A DNA stretch of 64,000 bases from an uncultured Saprospiraceae bacterium (lineage in GTDB: Bacteria; Bacteroidota; Bacteroidia; Chitinophagales; Saprospiraceae), in the NCBI GenBank assembly GCA_938001865.1, contig CALLAW010000021.1:1-64000 (forward strand), written 5' to 3'. Positions 1 through 9,858 of the stretch are shown here, piece after piece; within the stretch, counting starts at the first letter, position 1, and every line of letters starts with the position of its first letter. Below the pieces are notes generated by a model. The model saw only the letters and a program-made list of their open reading frames with translations, did no database searches and was not told the origin of the DNA. Both the position numbers and the translations under genes were made by a program.

Positions 1-8
1 CCTTGACT

Positions 9-2435
9 ATGAAATATTCATATCTTATATTAATCCTCTTATTGAGTATGAGCATACATCTTGGAGCTCAGAAGCGTACATGTGGCACAGATCACTACCA
101 TCAAGAGCAACTCCAAGATCAGAGATACAAAGAAAAATTTAAAAGAACTCAGGCTAGGATCAAAGCAAAAACAGCGCAAAGTGTGAAATATCTCACTTGT
201 ACGACGATCGTAGAGATTCCTGTTGCAGTTCACTTCAGTGGTAATATCAATAACTCTAATCCTCAATGTCTCGAAGATGCATGTGTTGCTCAGGTTGATG
301 TAATGAATGAGGACTTTGCAGGCACTAATGCTGACATCTCTTACTATAATGATCTTACTGATAACTGTCCCACGACTTATCCAGCAAGTGCATTGAATGA
401 TGGCGCCTGTATAGAGTTTTGTCTTGCAAGATATGATCATCCAAGTGGGTATGGCTTAGCAGAAGGAGACTATGCAATCACTGTAGGAGAACACTCGTGG
501 CCAAATGCTGGGACCAATTGGTCAGGCTATATGAATATCTTTGTTGAAGACAACACTGGTGGTCTGGGTGTAGCGCCTCTGTACGGTGCAAGTAATCCCA
601 ATGGTAATGGCTTCCAAGTAGATGCACAAGCCTTTGGTGGACCTGGTATCAACTGTACTTCTGGGGCAGGGATCAATACGAGTAATAGCTATAATCTTGG
701 TCGTACTGCTACTCACGAAGCTGGTCATTACTTTGGCTGCCAGCATACTTTTGCAGGATGTAACGATGGAGATGACTTTCCTGATACTCCTAATCAAAGT
801 GTAGAGAACTATGGGACACCTGATGTCAACTTGACCACCTGTCTGTCTGATGCGGAAAACTCTTGTAGTACACAGGATTTTTTCTTCAATTATATGGATT
901 ATGTCAATGATGCTAGTATGATCATGTTTACCACTGATCAAGCGACAGAGATGTTGGCGACGGCAGATGATAATCAGTGGGGGATAGGTAAGTGTGTGAC
1001 AAATCCTCCAGTTGCCTCATTCTCTCCGACAACAGATCAAACTGTCTGTGCTGATAATAATCAGATTACATATACCGATACCTCTACTGATGGGCCTACG
1101 AGCTGGACTTGGAGTGTAAGCGGACCAGGAGCTTCTGTGGTCAGTGAGAGTGATGGGACATTTGTAGTAGCATTTACCTTGAGTGGTACTTATACCGTGA
1201 GTCTAACAGTGACTAACTCTGCTGGGTCAGATACTGTGACTGATCAGTCTGTAGTGACAGTGCTCCCAACATCTGATCCAAGTTGTGATCTCTGCGAGTA
1301 CGAATTGGTACTCTGGGATAGAAGACAAAATGGGTGGAGTACAGGACAGAGCCTGGATGTAGAAATCAATGGTGTGACAACTAACTATACCGGACCCGTC
1401 AGTGGTAATCTCTCCGTCACAGAAGTACTCAGTGTAAATAATGGTGACCTTGTGAATGTTACGGTCAATACAGGAAGTCAAGGTCTTGACCAGATGAGTT
1501 GGAGGCTCTTTGATGAGCAAGGATATGTGGTCTTAGGAGGTGGTGATACCTTCGGGATAGGCCCTGGCAATGCTCAAAGTGGCAATGCACCGACACTTGC
1601 TACAGTTGTAGATGGCGAAGTCAAATCTACCACTATAGACTGTAGTACGGTCTCACAATGTGAAGCGTGTACTCTGACGATCGAGTTAGATAATTTTCCA
1701 GGTGAGACGGCATGGCAGATCCTTGACGACCAAGGTAACTACGTCTACCAATCACTTGGTTATAATAATCAGACTGGTACCATTACGGAGGCACTTTGTC
1801 TTCCCGATGGATGCTATGATTTGTATTTTATAGATTACTATGGTGATGGGATCTGCTGTGGTGAAGGCTTGGGGTCTTATGAACTTACTAGAGATGTAGA
1901 TGCCTATGTCTTTGCAAGTGGTGGAGAGTTTCTAGGATCAGAGACTACGGCCTTCTGTGCTGATGATGGCTTATGTGTAGATAATCTTACTACACCTCAA
2001 CAGATACCGACTGGGACATATGTTGCTAATATACAAGTTACCTCATCGGGTATGGTCCAAGAGTCAAGTACCGTAGATTATTACGGAGGTGAGACGATTA
2101 GTCTAGAGTCTGGATTTGAGACTCCAGCTAGTACTGACTTCTCAGCAATCAATGCTGATTGTGAATCTTATGATAACCTGACGAGATTACTGGGCAAGCC
2201 AAACAAATATCATGTTGCGGACACATCCATCAAGGGATTTACACTTGGTTATAATGGAACGGTACTTTACAATTCCAATTGGGATAGTACTATCTATAGA
2301 CATCCTGATGGAACAGTCACATATACACCACCCACAATACTTACTCATGAGGACTGCGTCATCACTTACTACCATACTGATGGCACTCAAGAAGAAAAGA
2401 TTACTCCGTGCAATGAGATACATCTGAAAAAATAA
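9..2435 (+). CDS. Secreted M43-family metalloprotease with PKD domain
   Basis: Predicted secreted zinc endopeptidase of the pappalysin (M43) type. The N-terminus is a signal peptide ending near LGAQ. The zinc motif HEAGHYFGCQH, of the form HExxHxxGxxH, lies at about residues 236-246 and is followed by a Met-turn segment NYMDY. A PKD-like domain follows (about 340-420), then two Cys-rich beta modules, and a short beta segment of the kind (GGETISLESGF) often found near the C-terminus of Bacteroidota exoproteins. I see no clear type IX sorting domain after it; the chain ends in a polar tail. The ATG at 9 is preferred to the in-frame TTG at 3, but the upstream region lies outside the window. The family and zinc site are read directly; the substrate is unknown. 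Confidence 0.88.
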   Translation: MKYSYLILILLLSMSIHLGAQKRTCGTDHYHQEQLQDQRYKEKFKRTQARIKAKTAQSVKYLTCTTIVEIPVAVHFSGNINNSNPQCLEDACVAQVDVMNEDFAGTNADISYYNDLTDNCPTTYPASALNDGACIEFCLARYDHPSGYGLAEGDYAITVGEHSWPNAGTNWSGYMNIFVEDNTGGLGVAPLYGASNPNGNGFQVDAQAFGGPGINCTSGAGINTSNSYNLGRTATHEAGHYFGCQHTFAGCNDGDDFPDTPNQSVENYGTPDVNLTTCLSDAENSCSTQDFFFNYMDYVNDASMIMFTTDQATEMLATADDNQWGIGKCVTNPPVASFSPTTDQTVCADNNQITYTDTSTDGPTSWTWSVSGPGASVVSESDGTFVVAFTLSGTYTVSLTVTNSAGSDTVTDQSVVTVLPTSDPSCDLCEYELVLWDRRQNGWSTGQSLDVEINGVTTNYTGPVSGNLSVTEVLSVNNGDLVNVTVNTGSQGLDQMSWRLFDEQGYVVLGGGDTFGIGPGNAQSGNAPTLATVVDGEVKSTTIDCSTVSQCEACTLTIELDNFPGETAWQILDDQGNYVYQSLGYNNQTGTITEALCLPDGCYDLYFIDYYGDGICCGEGLGSYELTRDVDAYVFASGGEFLGSETTAFCADDGLCVDNLTTPQQIPTGTYVANIQVTSSGMVQESSTVDYYGGETISLESGFETPASTDFSAINADCESYDNLTRLLGKPNKYHVADTSIKGFTLGYNGTVLYNSNWDSTIYRHPDGTVTYTPPTILTHEDCVITYYHTDGTQEEKITPCNEIHLKK

Positions 2436-2521
2436 GGTCAACAGAATTATAAAGCTATAGCGTGCAACTGTATATCGCTAGAGAGCTATCAAGATGGGGG
2501 TGTCACACTAAGATATCCCTC

Positions 2522-3088
2522 TCAATCTTGGGTCTTAAGTACGCTATTCAACTTATTGATTTGCTTATTGTCAAGGTGCTCGCTTTTGAGAGTTGCCACT
2601 CCACTTGCATTGATCACTTCGATGAGGGTCACGGCTATGATCTGATTGTCTACGACTAGGATTAAGTACTTCCCTATATTGTTTTTGGTGGCTGAGTACC
2701 ATTCTTTGGCTCCACGATTATCCATGCTCATCTGGATTATTAGTCCTTTCTCTTCTGTCTCTAGCTCTTGGAGTCTGAGGCAGTTCTGCATAAATATCAA
2801 AGGCTCAGGATCTAGGTGAAACATCTGAGAAGATTGTGAATATTGGCGCTGTATCTTAGACTCATCTGATGTCTGATACCATCCGTTAATCAGCTTCCCC
2901 GATTGGAGGTTTTGGGCAGCAGATTTCTCTTTTTGGAGTCTATATTTTTCGCTAGTAGAGAGATCATAGACTTCATTGTAGTTGATGGTATTACTCAATC
3001 TACAGTGGACAAATGTCAACAGACTTACCGACAAGATAATTGCTGATATGGCAAAGAATCCAAGTGTCTCTGACCTTCGTGCCTTCAT
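2522..3088 (-). CDS. Membrane-anchored orphan SecD P1-head-like protein
   Basis: 188 residues with one N-terminal membrane segment (about 10-28). The C-terminal half (about 115-185) resembles the first periplasmic head subdomain of SecD: a stretch like 'GAKEWYSATKNNIGKYLIL' then 'VVDNQIIAV', matching the SecD pattern of GAxxFxxxTxxNxGKxLAIVLD followed by a val-ile-ser strand. No SecD/SecF transmembrane core is present, so it cannot be a translocase by itself. Its ATG overlaps the stop codon of the upstream lipoprotein gene (TAATG), so the two are probably translationally coupled. The SecD relation is my recognition by eye. The function is unknown; it could be an assembly or sensing domain outside the inner membrane. 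Confidence 0.7.
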   Translation of the reverse strand: MKARRSETLGFFAISAIILSVSLLTFVHCRLSNTINYNEVYDLSTSEKYRLQKEKSAAQNLQSGKLINGWYQTSDESKIQRQYSQSSQMFHLDPEPLIFMQNCLRLQELETEEKGLIIQMSMDNRGAKEWYSATKNNIGKYLILVVDNQIIAVTLIEVINASGVATLKSEHLDNKQINKLNSVLKTQD

Positions 3089-3792
3089 TATTTGATGATT
3101 GACTTGAGAGCTTCGTCCACATCTGCTCGGAGTCTATAATTGGGGTCGTAGTGTACGTACTTGATTGTGTGATCTTGACCTATCATGTAAGTCGCAGGGA
3201 CTGGTAGGTACGGATTAGTATCATCATTTCTCGTCTGGATGTAGTCTCCCTTATAATTATACACCTTTTCATTGTATTCATCAGTTACACGGAAGAATAC
3301 TTTATAGTCTTTCATGGCTACATGGTCTATATCATATAATATCGGAAAGGTAATCTCATACTCTTCGGATAGTGCCTTGGAATACTGCTGTGTCTGCGGA
3401 CTGATTGCAATGACACTTGTGCTGCTAGTATTACTGATCTCATTGATCTTATCCTGGAACTCTGCGAGGTGCTTGGTACAATATGGGCACCAATCTGCCC
3501 GATAAAATACGAGCAGTACTGGTCCTTTTTTTAGTGTTTCGTAGAGTGAGACTTTATTACCGTTTTCGTCATCTAAGTTGATGTCTGGTGCTTTGTCTCC
3601 TACCTTGAGACCACCTAAGATATTCCCCTCATAATTGGCAATACCATACTGAGTTAAGTCTTCTCTTTCGGTGTCTTGTGTAGGAGTTTCCATTGAGGAT
3701 TTTTCTGTTTTTACTGAAGCTTTATTACCCTCACTACATGAGACTAAAACTCCCAATACGAGCAAACTCAGAAGAGTGATTGACTTTTGCAT
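3088..3792 (-). CDS. Thioredoxin-fold peroxiredoxin-like lipoprotein
   Basis: 234 residues. A lipoprotein signal peptide ends at the lipobox VLVSC (Cys19). The rest is an AhpC/TSA-type thioredoxin fold: a VGDKAPDINL entry strand at about 64-73, the redox motif WCPYC at 101-105 after FYRAD, and a downstream strand with the cis-Pro region VPATYMIG. The CxxC motif suggests a thiol-disulfide oxidoreductase or PrxQ-like peroxidase acting in the periplasm and anchored to a membrane. It is the first gene of a two-gene unit with the SecD-head-like protein, overlapping by one base. A TATCTTTG -7 box lies 18 bases upstream of the start. Confidence 0.85.
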   Translation of the reverse strand: MQKSITLLSLLVLGVLVSCSEGNKASVKTEKSSMETPTQDTEREDLTQYGIANYEGNILGGLKVGDKAPDINLDDENGNKVSLYETLKKGPVLLVFYRADWCPYCTKHLAEFQDKINEISNTSSTSVIAISPQTQQYSKALSEEYEITFPILYDIDHVAMKDYKVFFRVTDEYNEKVYNYKGDYIQTRNDDTNPYLPVPATYMIGQDHTIKYVHYDPNYRLRADVDEALKSIIK

Positions 3793-4093
3793 ATCTGACT
3801 GTTTTGTGTCAAAGATACCAGTGACTCATCAAAAAATAACAGATAGGAGAGAAAAGTGAAGCAATATTGATCTGATACTTCATCCCGACCAATCAGAGAG
3901 ATGCGGCGAATATGCCCGAATTTTTATCTCATCAATAAATCATTTACTGAACAGTCAAAATCCATCCTCCACATAATCCTAGCTTTAATCAAGTTAAGCC
4001 AAAGTTAATCATGGCGTTGACATGGAGATTATTTGGTTATAACTCTCTGATTGTGAGATATAGTACTACTTTTGCGGCTTAGAAATTACACCT
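3793..4093. promoter_or_regulatory. Divergent intergenic region with -7 boxes for the lipoprotein gene and typA
   Basis: No coding sequence seen. On the minus strand TATCTTTG (plus-strand 3810-3817) is a Bacteroidota -7 box for the thioredoxin-fold gene. On the plus strand TACTTTTG at 4067-4074 is a -7 box 19 bases before the typA ATG. Neither has a convincing -33 TTG at 19-21 bases. Confidence 0.5.
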
Positions 4094-5890
4094 ATGCAAA
4101 AAATTAAGAATATTGCCATCATTGCCCACGTCGATCATGGTAAGACCACACTCGTAGATAAGATGCTCCTCGCGGGTAAGCTCTTTGGAGATCATGAGAC
4201 TCCAGGTGAGTTAATCATGGATAACAATGACCTCGAGAGAGAGAGAGGAATTACCATCTTAGCTAAGAATGTCTCTGTCAAGTACAAGGATCATAAGATC
4301 AACATCATAGATACTCCTGGTCACGCCGACTTCGGTGGTGAAGTAGAGAGAGTATTGAATATGGCAGATGGAGTCGTCCTTCTCGTAGATGCATTCGAGG
4401 GACCAATGCCTCAGACTAGATTCGTCCTCCAGAAGGCAATCGAACTTGACCTCAAAGTCATCGTAGTCGTCAACAAAGTAGATAAAGAAAACTGTACACC
4501 TGATGAGGCGGTCGATAAGGTATTTGACCTCATGTTTAGCCTAGATGCATCAGAAGAACAACTCGACTTCCCTACTGTATTTGGATCAGCGAAATTTGGC
4601 TGGATGGGTCCAGATCATGCTACTCCGACTGATAATATCACTTACCTGATGGATCAGATCATCGAGCATGTCCCATACCCTAAGGTCGACGAAGGAACTC
4701 CTCAACTCCTCATTACTTCGCTTGACTTCTCATCATTCAAAGGAAGAATTGCTATCGGTAAGCTCCGAAGAGGGACCTTGACTGATAACCAACAAGTCTC
4801 ACTTTGTAAGAGAGATGGGAGTATCGTCAAGACAAAGATCAAAGACCTCTACACATTTGAAGGATTCAACAAAATAAAGTCCAAAGAGGTAAATGCTGGT
4901 GATATCTGTGCTATCAATGGTCTAGAAGGCTTCGATATCGGAGATACCGTTGCTGACTTCGAAAATCCAGAAGCACTTGAGACTATCAAAATAGATGAAC
5001 CCACGATGTCAATGGTATTCTCGATCAATGACTCTCCATTCTTTGGTAAGGAAGGAAAGTTCGTAACATCGAGACACATTAAAGAGAGATTAGAAAAAGA
5101 ACTCGAGAAGAATCTTGCTCTCCGTGTAGAACCAGGTGCCACTGCAGACACATTTACCGTATACGGTAGAGGAGTACTCCACCTCTCTGTACTGATCGAG
5201 ACTATGCGAAGAGAAGGATACGAGCTCCAGATCGGACAACCACAAGTCATCTTCAAAGAGATAGATGGTCGGAAGTGTGAGCCAGTAGAGTTCCTTACGG
5301 TTGACCTCCCTACTGATCTCTCAGGTAAGGCCATAGAGTCAGTCACTCAGCGTAAAGGTGAGATGCTCACGATGGTGCAGAAAGGTGATAGGACAGTCAT
5401 CGAATTCCATATCCCATCAAGAGGGATCATCGGATTGCGGACATATATGATGACTGCTACTGCTGGTCAAGCCATCATGTCTCACAGATACCTTGAGTAC
5501 CAACCATACAAAGGTGAGATCTCTGGACGTATCAACGGATCACTGATCAGTATGGAGATGGGCAAAGCCATCCCTTACTCTCTCAACAATCTCCAAGATA
5601 GAGGAAAGTTCTTCGTAGAGCCTAATGAAGCAATCTATGAAGGTCAAGTAATCGGTGAGAATACGAGACCAATGGACATCGCAATCAACGTAACTAAGAC
5701 GAAGAAGATGTCTAACATGAGATCTTCTGGCGCTGATGCCAAGGTCAAATTAGCTCCACCTATCATCTTTACCCTTGAGGAAGCTCTCGAGTATATCCAA
5801 TCAGATGAGTATGTAGAGGTGACACCAGAGAGTCTTAGATTGAGAAAGATCCTTCTCAAAGAACATGACAGAAAGAGAGCAAGCAGATAA
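4094..5890 (+). CDS. typA: Translational GTPase TypA/BipA
   Basis: Ribosome-binding GTPase of the elongation factor family that assists 50S assembly and growth under stress or low temperature. At 598 residues the length is normal. The G domain starts at once: G1 AHVDHGKTT at 11-19, G3 DTPGHADFGGEV and G4 NKVDK. EF-G-like domains II, III and V follow, and a BipA-specific C-terminal domain ends in basic residues (KEHDRKRASR). It stands alone with its own -7 box upstream and a strong terminator 30 bases downstream. It is the cytosolic housekeeping form and nothing is missing. Confidence 0.97.
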   Translation: MQKIKNIAIIAHVDHGKTTLVDKMLLAGKLFGDHETPGELIMDNNDLERERGITILAKNVSVKYKDHKINIIDTPGHADFGGEVERVLNMADGVVLLVDAFEGPMPQTRFVLQKAIELDLKVIVVVNKVDKENCTPDEAVDKVFDLMFSLDASEEQLDFPTVFGSAKFGWMGPDHATPTDNITYLMDQIIEHVPYPKVDEGTPQLLITSLDFSSFKGRIAIGKLRRGTLTDNQQVSLCKRDGSIVKTKIKDLYTFEGFNKIKSKEVNAGDICAINGLEGFDIGDTVADFENPEALETIKIDEPTMSMVFSINDSPFFGKEGKFVTSRHIKERLEKELEKNLALRVEPGATADTFTVYGRGVLHLSVLIETMRREGYELQIGQPQVIFKEIDGRKCEPVEFLTVDLPTDLSGKAIESVTQRKGEMLTMVQKGDRTVIEFHIPSRGIIGLRTYMMTATAGQAIMSHRYLEYQPYKGEISGRINGSLISMEMGKAIPYSLNNLQDRGKFFVEPNEAIYEGQVIGENTRPMDIAINVTKTKKMSNMRSSGADAKVKLAPPIIFTLEEALEYIQSDEYVEVTPESLRLRKILLKEHDRKRASR

Positions 5891-5920
5891 GAGTTGCTGC
5901 ATCCCAACAGATAATTTTTT

Positions 5921-5955
5921 AAAAAAGCCAAACCCATAAAGTTTGGCTTTTTTTT
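5921..5955 (+). terminator. Rho-independent terminator of typA
   Basis: AGCCAAAC (5926-5933), a 7-base loop and GTTTGGCT (5941-5948) form a perfect 8-bp stem, extended by A/T pairs and followed by a run of eight T. The A-run on the left arm could also let it end transcription from the minus strand. Confidence 0.92.
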
Positions 5956-6142
5956 ATTTCTAGATATCAGACGACTCATCTCTCTTCTTGTGCAACAAGA
6001 GCCTGATCTACTTCTTCACTTCATTAGTCGATCAACAATCCGAGCTAGATGTTGAGTGAGGGATAGAATAAGATCAATAATTGTTATAGAGTGTAGAGCC
6101 CAATGACTCTTTGGAGTGTCGAGACCTCTCTGATTTGTGATC

Positions 6143-7294
6143 CTAGAGAGACGCTTCTTTGAACAATTGTGAGGCAATCCGATCACTCTGAAATCGACCT
6201 CTCTCAGATAATACGAGTCTCTCGGGAGTAACGACAACTAACTTTTGCGAGATCATCGCTTCGACATATTGCTCTTGACCATGAGTCAATTGCAATCTCT
6301 TACGTTCTACCCCCCACATCGTCCTGAGTCCTACCATGATAGACTCATTATACTTGTCGGTGTCGGTTAAGGTCTCTACTTCGCTAGGGAGAGTGTGTAA
6401 CTTGAGACTCTGAAGGTAGAGAGCATTATTAGACACATTCCAAGATCTCTCAGTCCCATTGTAAGAGTGTGCCCCTGGACCGATACCTAGATAGTGATTG
6501 CCCATCCAATAGCCAGTATTGTGCCTAGAGTAACTGCCCGGTCTAGCATAGTTACTGATCTCATAATGCTCATAACCAAGTGAGGTAAGGGTATCATGAG
6601 TCAGCTGGTAGAGTGCAGCATGCATATCATCTTCTAGCGGGATCACTTGACCAGATTTGATACTATGATGTAACACTGTATTGGGCTCGACTGTGAGATT
6701 ATAGCAGCTTAGATGTGGGCTACGATAGCGTGAGATTTCTTCGATGTTTTTGGACCATACTTCGTCTGTACAGAGTGGGCTACCAAAGATAAGATCTATC
6801 GAATAGTCGATAAAATGTAGATCCTCTAACACATCTAAGGCAATGTAACTTTGCTCTACTGTATGTGACCGATTCATCCATTTGAGCTCCGACTCATCGA
6901 ATGATTGGATACCGATACTCAGCCGATTGATCCCACTCTTATACAGAAGTTCGATATAGTCAGCAGATAAGTCATCAGGGTTAGCTTCGAGAGTGATCTC
7001 CACTTGAGGATGGATGGAGTAGTTATCTCTCAGAGTCTGTAGTATGCTCTGTAATTGATTGATTGTCAACACAGAAGGAGTGCCTCCACCGAAGTAGATC
7101 GTCTCTATCTTAGTGTGTGCAAGCTCCTTACTCCTAAGCTTTAGCTCTAGGCAAATGGCATCGACCATCTCGTCTTGATACGTCGTATTGGTACTAAAGT
7201 GAAAGTCACAATAGTGACATGCCTTGCGGCAAAATGGAATGTGGATATAGATACCAGCCGAGTCGTTAGAGTATTGAGGTATGTTGCTCATCAT
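6143..7294 (-). CDS. hemW: HemW-like radical SAM protein
   Basis: 383 residues, the length of HemW rather than of oxygen-independent coproporphyrinogen oxidase HemN. The radical SAM cluster motif is C22-R-K-A-C26-H-Y-C29 with HIPF in front, and GGGTPS and the EANPDD segment follow as in the family. HemW proteins lack the HemN N-terminal region and are regarded as heme chaperones that deliver heme to membrane enzymes, so a true coproporphyrinogen oxidase activity is unlikely. There are two adjacent ATG codons (7294 and 7291). It is monocistronic as far as visible; the next gene on this strand starts 2.5 kb upstream. Confidence 0.9.
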   Translation of the reverse strand: MMSNIPQYSNDSAGIYIHIPFCRKACHYCDFHFSTNTTYQDEMVDAICLELKLRSKELAHTKIETIYFGGGTPSVLTINQLQSILQTLRDNYSIHPQVEITLEANPDDLSADYIELLYKSGINRLSIGIQSFDESELKWMNRSHTVEQSYIALDVLEDLHFIDYSIDLIFGSPLCTDEVWSKNIEEISRYRSPHLSCYNLTVEPNTVLHHSIKSGQVIPLEDDMHAALYQLTHDTLTSLGYEHYEISNYARPGSYSRHNTGYWMGNHYLGIGPGAHSYNGTERSWNVSNNALYLQSLKLHTLPSEVETLTDTDKYNESIMVGLRTMWGVERKRLQLTHGQEQYVEAMISQKLVVVTPERLVLSERGRFQSDRIASQLFKEASL

Positions 7295-7404
7295 AGGTCA
7301 GTCAGTATCTTAGTAAGATGAAAGGTAACTAGTAACTTATAGTCTGATAATTGATCTCTAATCCAACCAACATCAGTGCTCATCTGGACGATTGGATCAG
7401 ACAT

Positions 7405-9858
7405 CTATCGATTAGCTCCTCCACTGCCACCGAGTCTACCTGACTCATCTTCGATACCTGTCTTCCGCTTGGAAGCTTTGACTTTGTCATTACCAAACTT
7501 ATAATTGAGGCTCAAGGCGATACGCTGGCTATCCCAGTTACCCGCCCCCTCAGAGAAGAGACCATTGAACTCTGACGAACCACTCCATCCCGCTGTAGCG
7601 AAGATATCTTGTGCAGAGAGCTTAGCTACGAGCTTATTATCAAAGAATTGCTTCTGTATCCCGAGATTGAGTGCCCACTGAGCTTCGTATCGGAATACTC
7701 CACCCCACACTCCTGGTCCACTGACCCAACTGCTCGCCTCTACACTGAGAGACTTACTGATATTATACGCCGATTGCCAATAGACATTCCATGACCATGC
7801 TTGGAGGTCTATGACAGCTCCATTGCCATAGTCGGCTTGATTATCAATATAAGATCCTGAGAGATTGAAGAATGCTGTCCACGCATCAGTAAATTGGAAT
7901 GGGAGACTCGCATTGGCATTGACCACAGTCTGCGTTGTAAGATTGTCCCAACTGATAAATCCAGCCTTGGGATCCACCTCATCTGGCCCGATCAATCTCG
8001 TCACCTGATCATCAGTCTGACTATATGAGAGAGAAAAATTGTACCGATACTTCAATGTATAATCCAACTGTACATTATTCACTATCTCTGGTCTAAGGAA
8101 GGCATTCCCCCTTGAGTAAGAGAGCTCGCTGACTTGGTTACGGAATGGATTGAGTACATTATAGTCGGGTCTATTGATCCGCTTACCATAGCTCAGACTG
8201 AAACTGTGCATCGGTCTATATTGGTACGAGAGTCCTACATTAGGAAACCAATTGTAGTAATCTTGATTCACTGTAGGCTCTGAGAGATCTGGATCAAATG
8301 CGGTGAGTATTCCCTCTGATTGGGTATGTTCCATCCTCAGACCAGTATTGAGGCTTACTTTCTGTGAGAGTTTGCGTCCATAGCTCAGGTAGGCAGCTGT
8401 GACCTGTTCGTCATAGACGAATGTATTAGATCTTTGATTATTGACGATAGAGACACCTTCCTCTATGGTACTGAAAAGAAATGTATTGTCCGTCTGTATA
8501 CTACTTAGTTTGCCCCCGAGGCCTATGTTACCCCCGAGTGCTTCTCGTTCGTAATCGAGCTTAGCCGATCTAATTGTAATATCTGTAGGAGTGCTGATCT
8601 CATTGATATTACTGCTCAGGATATCTGTAGTTGACTCTCCTCTATAGTAGATATTTGGCTGGAGTGTATATCTGAATACTGAGTAACTTCCATAGTCAAT
8701 ATCTGCATTGACTGAGGTTTTTCCTTTTTTGAATCTATAGTTGAGATTTATTCCTAAGTCATCTCGATTAGAGTTGCCAGAGTTATTTGCCCTGAGTGTA
8801 CTATCGATGATTTCGGGGGTAGCGATAGATGAGATGCGATTGACATTAGAGGAGATTTCTTCTCCTTCGTTGTTAGCTCCATTCACTATAAATCCAACTA
8901 TATGATTCTCCCCTAGGTAGACATCTGTACCCAGTTTGTATGTGAGTTGGGGGGTATCTCCAGTCTCTGTTGTGATCTCTTGCAACCTGAATCCATTCTG
9001 GTAGCTATCAAATACTCTCTGATTCCATCCAGCTTGGTCTCCAAAGTTAATACTGCCAAATGCATTGAGACGCTTATTGCGATGATTGAGATTACCTCCT
9101 ACATTATACCTATTATTGTTAGCCACTGTATAATTTGCGTTGAGTGATCCATTGGTACCATGGCTCTTATCACGCTTGAGTATGACATCGATGATACCAG
9201 CATTGCCTTCTGCTTCGTACTTAGCTCCTGGATTGGTGATGATCTCAATCTTATCTATCTGATCAGAAGGGATACTTCTCAGATAGTTAGCAAGCTCAGT
9301 ACCTGCATATGGGATACGCTTACCATCTACATAGACTAGTACTCCAGATCGACCAAGTACCGAGATGTTTTCGTTGTTATCCAAGACGACACCTGGTGCC
9401 TTCCTGAGCAGAGAGATACCATTGTCTCCAGTACTATTAATGGTGCCTTCTACATTAAATATTTTGCGATCAGCCTTGACCTCCACCATTGCTCGCTTAG
9501 CTGTCACGGTCGCAGTCTCTAGTTGTACAGATGACGGTTGGAGATCTAGACCACCCAGATCTAGTGCTTGATTGTCACTCAGAGTGATATCACTTACTGT
9601 AAGATCATCCAATCCTACATATGTGACTTGGATGTAGTACTCTCCAGCAGATAGAGATACGAATCTAAAGATGCCTACATCATCCGTGACCTCAATCTTT
9701 ACGACAGTACTATCTATAGCATCGTGAAGGACAACATTGGCATATGGGACTCCTTGACGATTGTCACTGTCTGACAGTACTCCGGTGATAGAGGCAGTCT
9801 GAGCCGTAAGTGCAAGGGTGATTATCACGAGGATGAGAGTGAGGAGATTACCTTTCAT
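7405..9858 (-). CDS. TonB-dependent-receptor-like outer membrane beta-barrel protein
   Basis: 817 residues with a signal peptide (about 1-20), a carboxypeptidase-regulatory-like beta domain (about 22-110), a plug-like region with NPGAKYEAEGNAGIIDVILK-type signature (about 205-230) and a long C-terminal barrel rich in alternating aromatic strands. This matches the 'outer membrane beta-barrel family' of Bacteroidota (OMP_b-brl_3), relatives of TonB receptors usually not paired with SusD. The substrate is unknown; no SusD or transporter lies next to it. The C-terminus is a Gly/Ser/Lys-rich tail (GGSGGANR) rather than a terminal aromatic, which is common in this family. Confidence 0.88.
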   Translation of the reverse strand: MKGNLLTLILVIITLALTAQTASITGVLSDSDNRQGVPYANVVLHDAIDSTVVKIEVTDDVGIFRFVSLSAGEYYIQVTYVGLDDLTVSDITLSDNQALDLGGLDLQPSSVQLETATVTAKRAMVEVKADRKIFNVEGTINSTGDNGISLLRKAPGVVLDNNENISVLGRSGVLVYVDGKRIPYAGTELANYLRSIPSDQIDKIEIITNPGAKYEAEGNAGIIDVILKRDKSHGTNGSLNANYTVANNNRYNVGGNLNHRNKRLNAFGSINFGDQAGWNQRVFDSYQNGFRLQEITTETGDTPQLTYKLGTDVYLGENHIVGFIVNGANNEGEEISSNVNRISSIATPEIIDSTLRANNSGNSNRDDLGINLNYRFKKGKTSVNADIDYGSYSVFRYTLQPNIYYRGESTTDILSSNINEISTPTDITIRSAKLDYEREALGGNIGLGGKLSSIQTDNTFLFSTIEEGVSIVNNQRSNTFVYDEQVTAAYLSYGRKLSQKVSLNTGLRMEHTQSEGILTAFDPDLSEPTVNQDYYNWFPNVGLSYQYRPMHSFSLSYGKRINRPDYNVLNPFRNQVSELSYSRGNAFLRPEIVNNVQLDYTLKYRYNFSLSYSQTDDQVTRLIGPDEVDPKAGFISWDNLTTQTVVNANASLPFQFTDAWTAFFNLSGSYIDNQADYGNGAVIDLQAWSWNVYWQSAYNISKSLSVEASSWVSGPGVWGGVFRYEAQWALNLGIQKQFFDNKLVAKLSAQDIFATAGWSGSSEFNGLFSEGAGNWDSQRIALSLNYKFGNDKVKASKRKTGIEDESGRLGGSGGANR

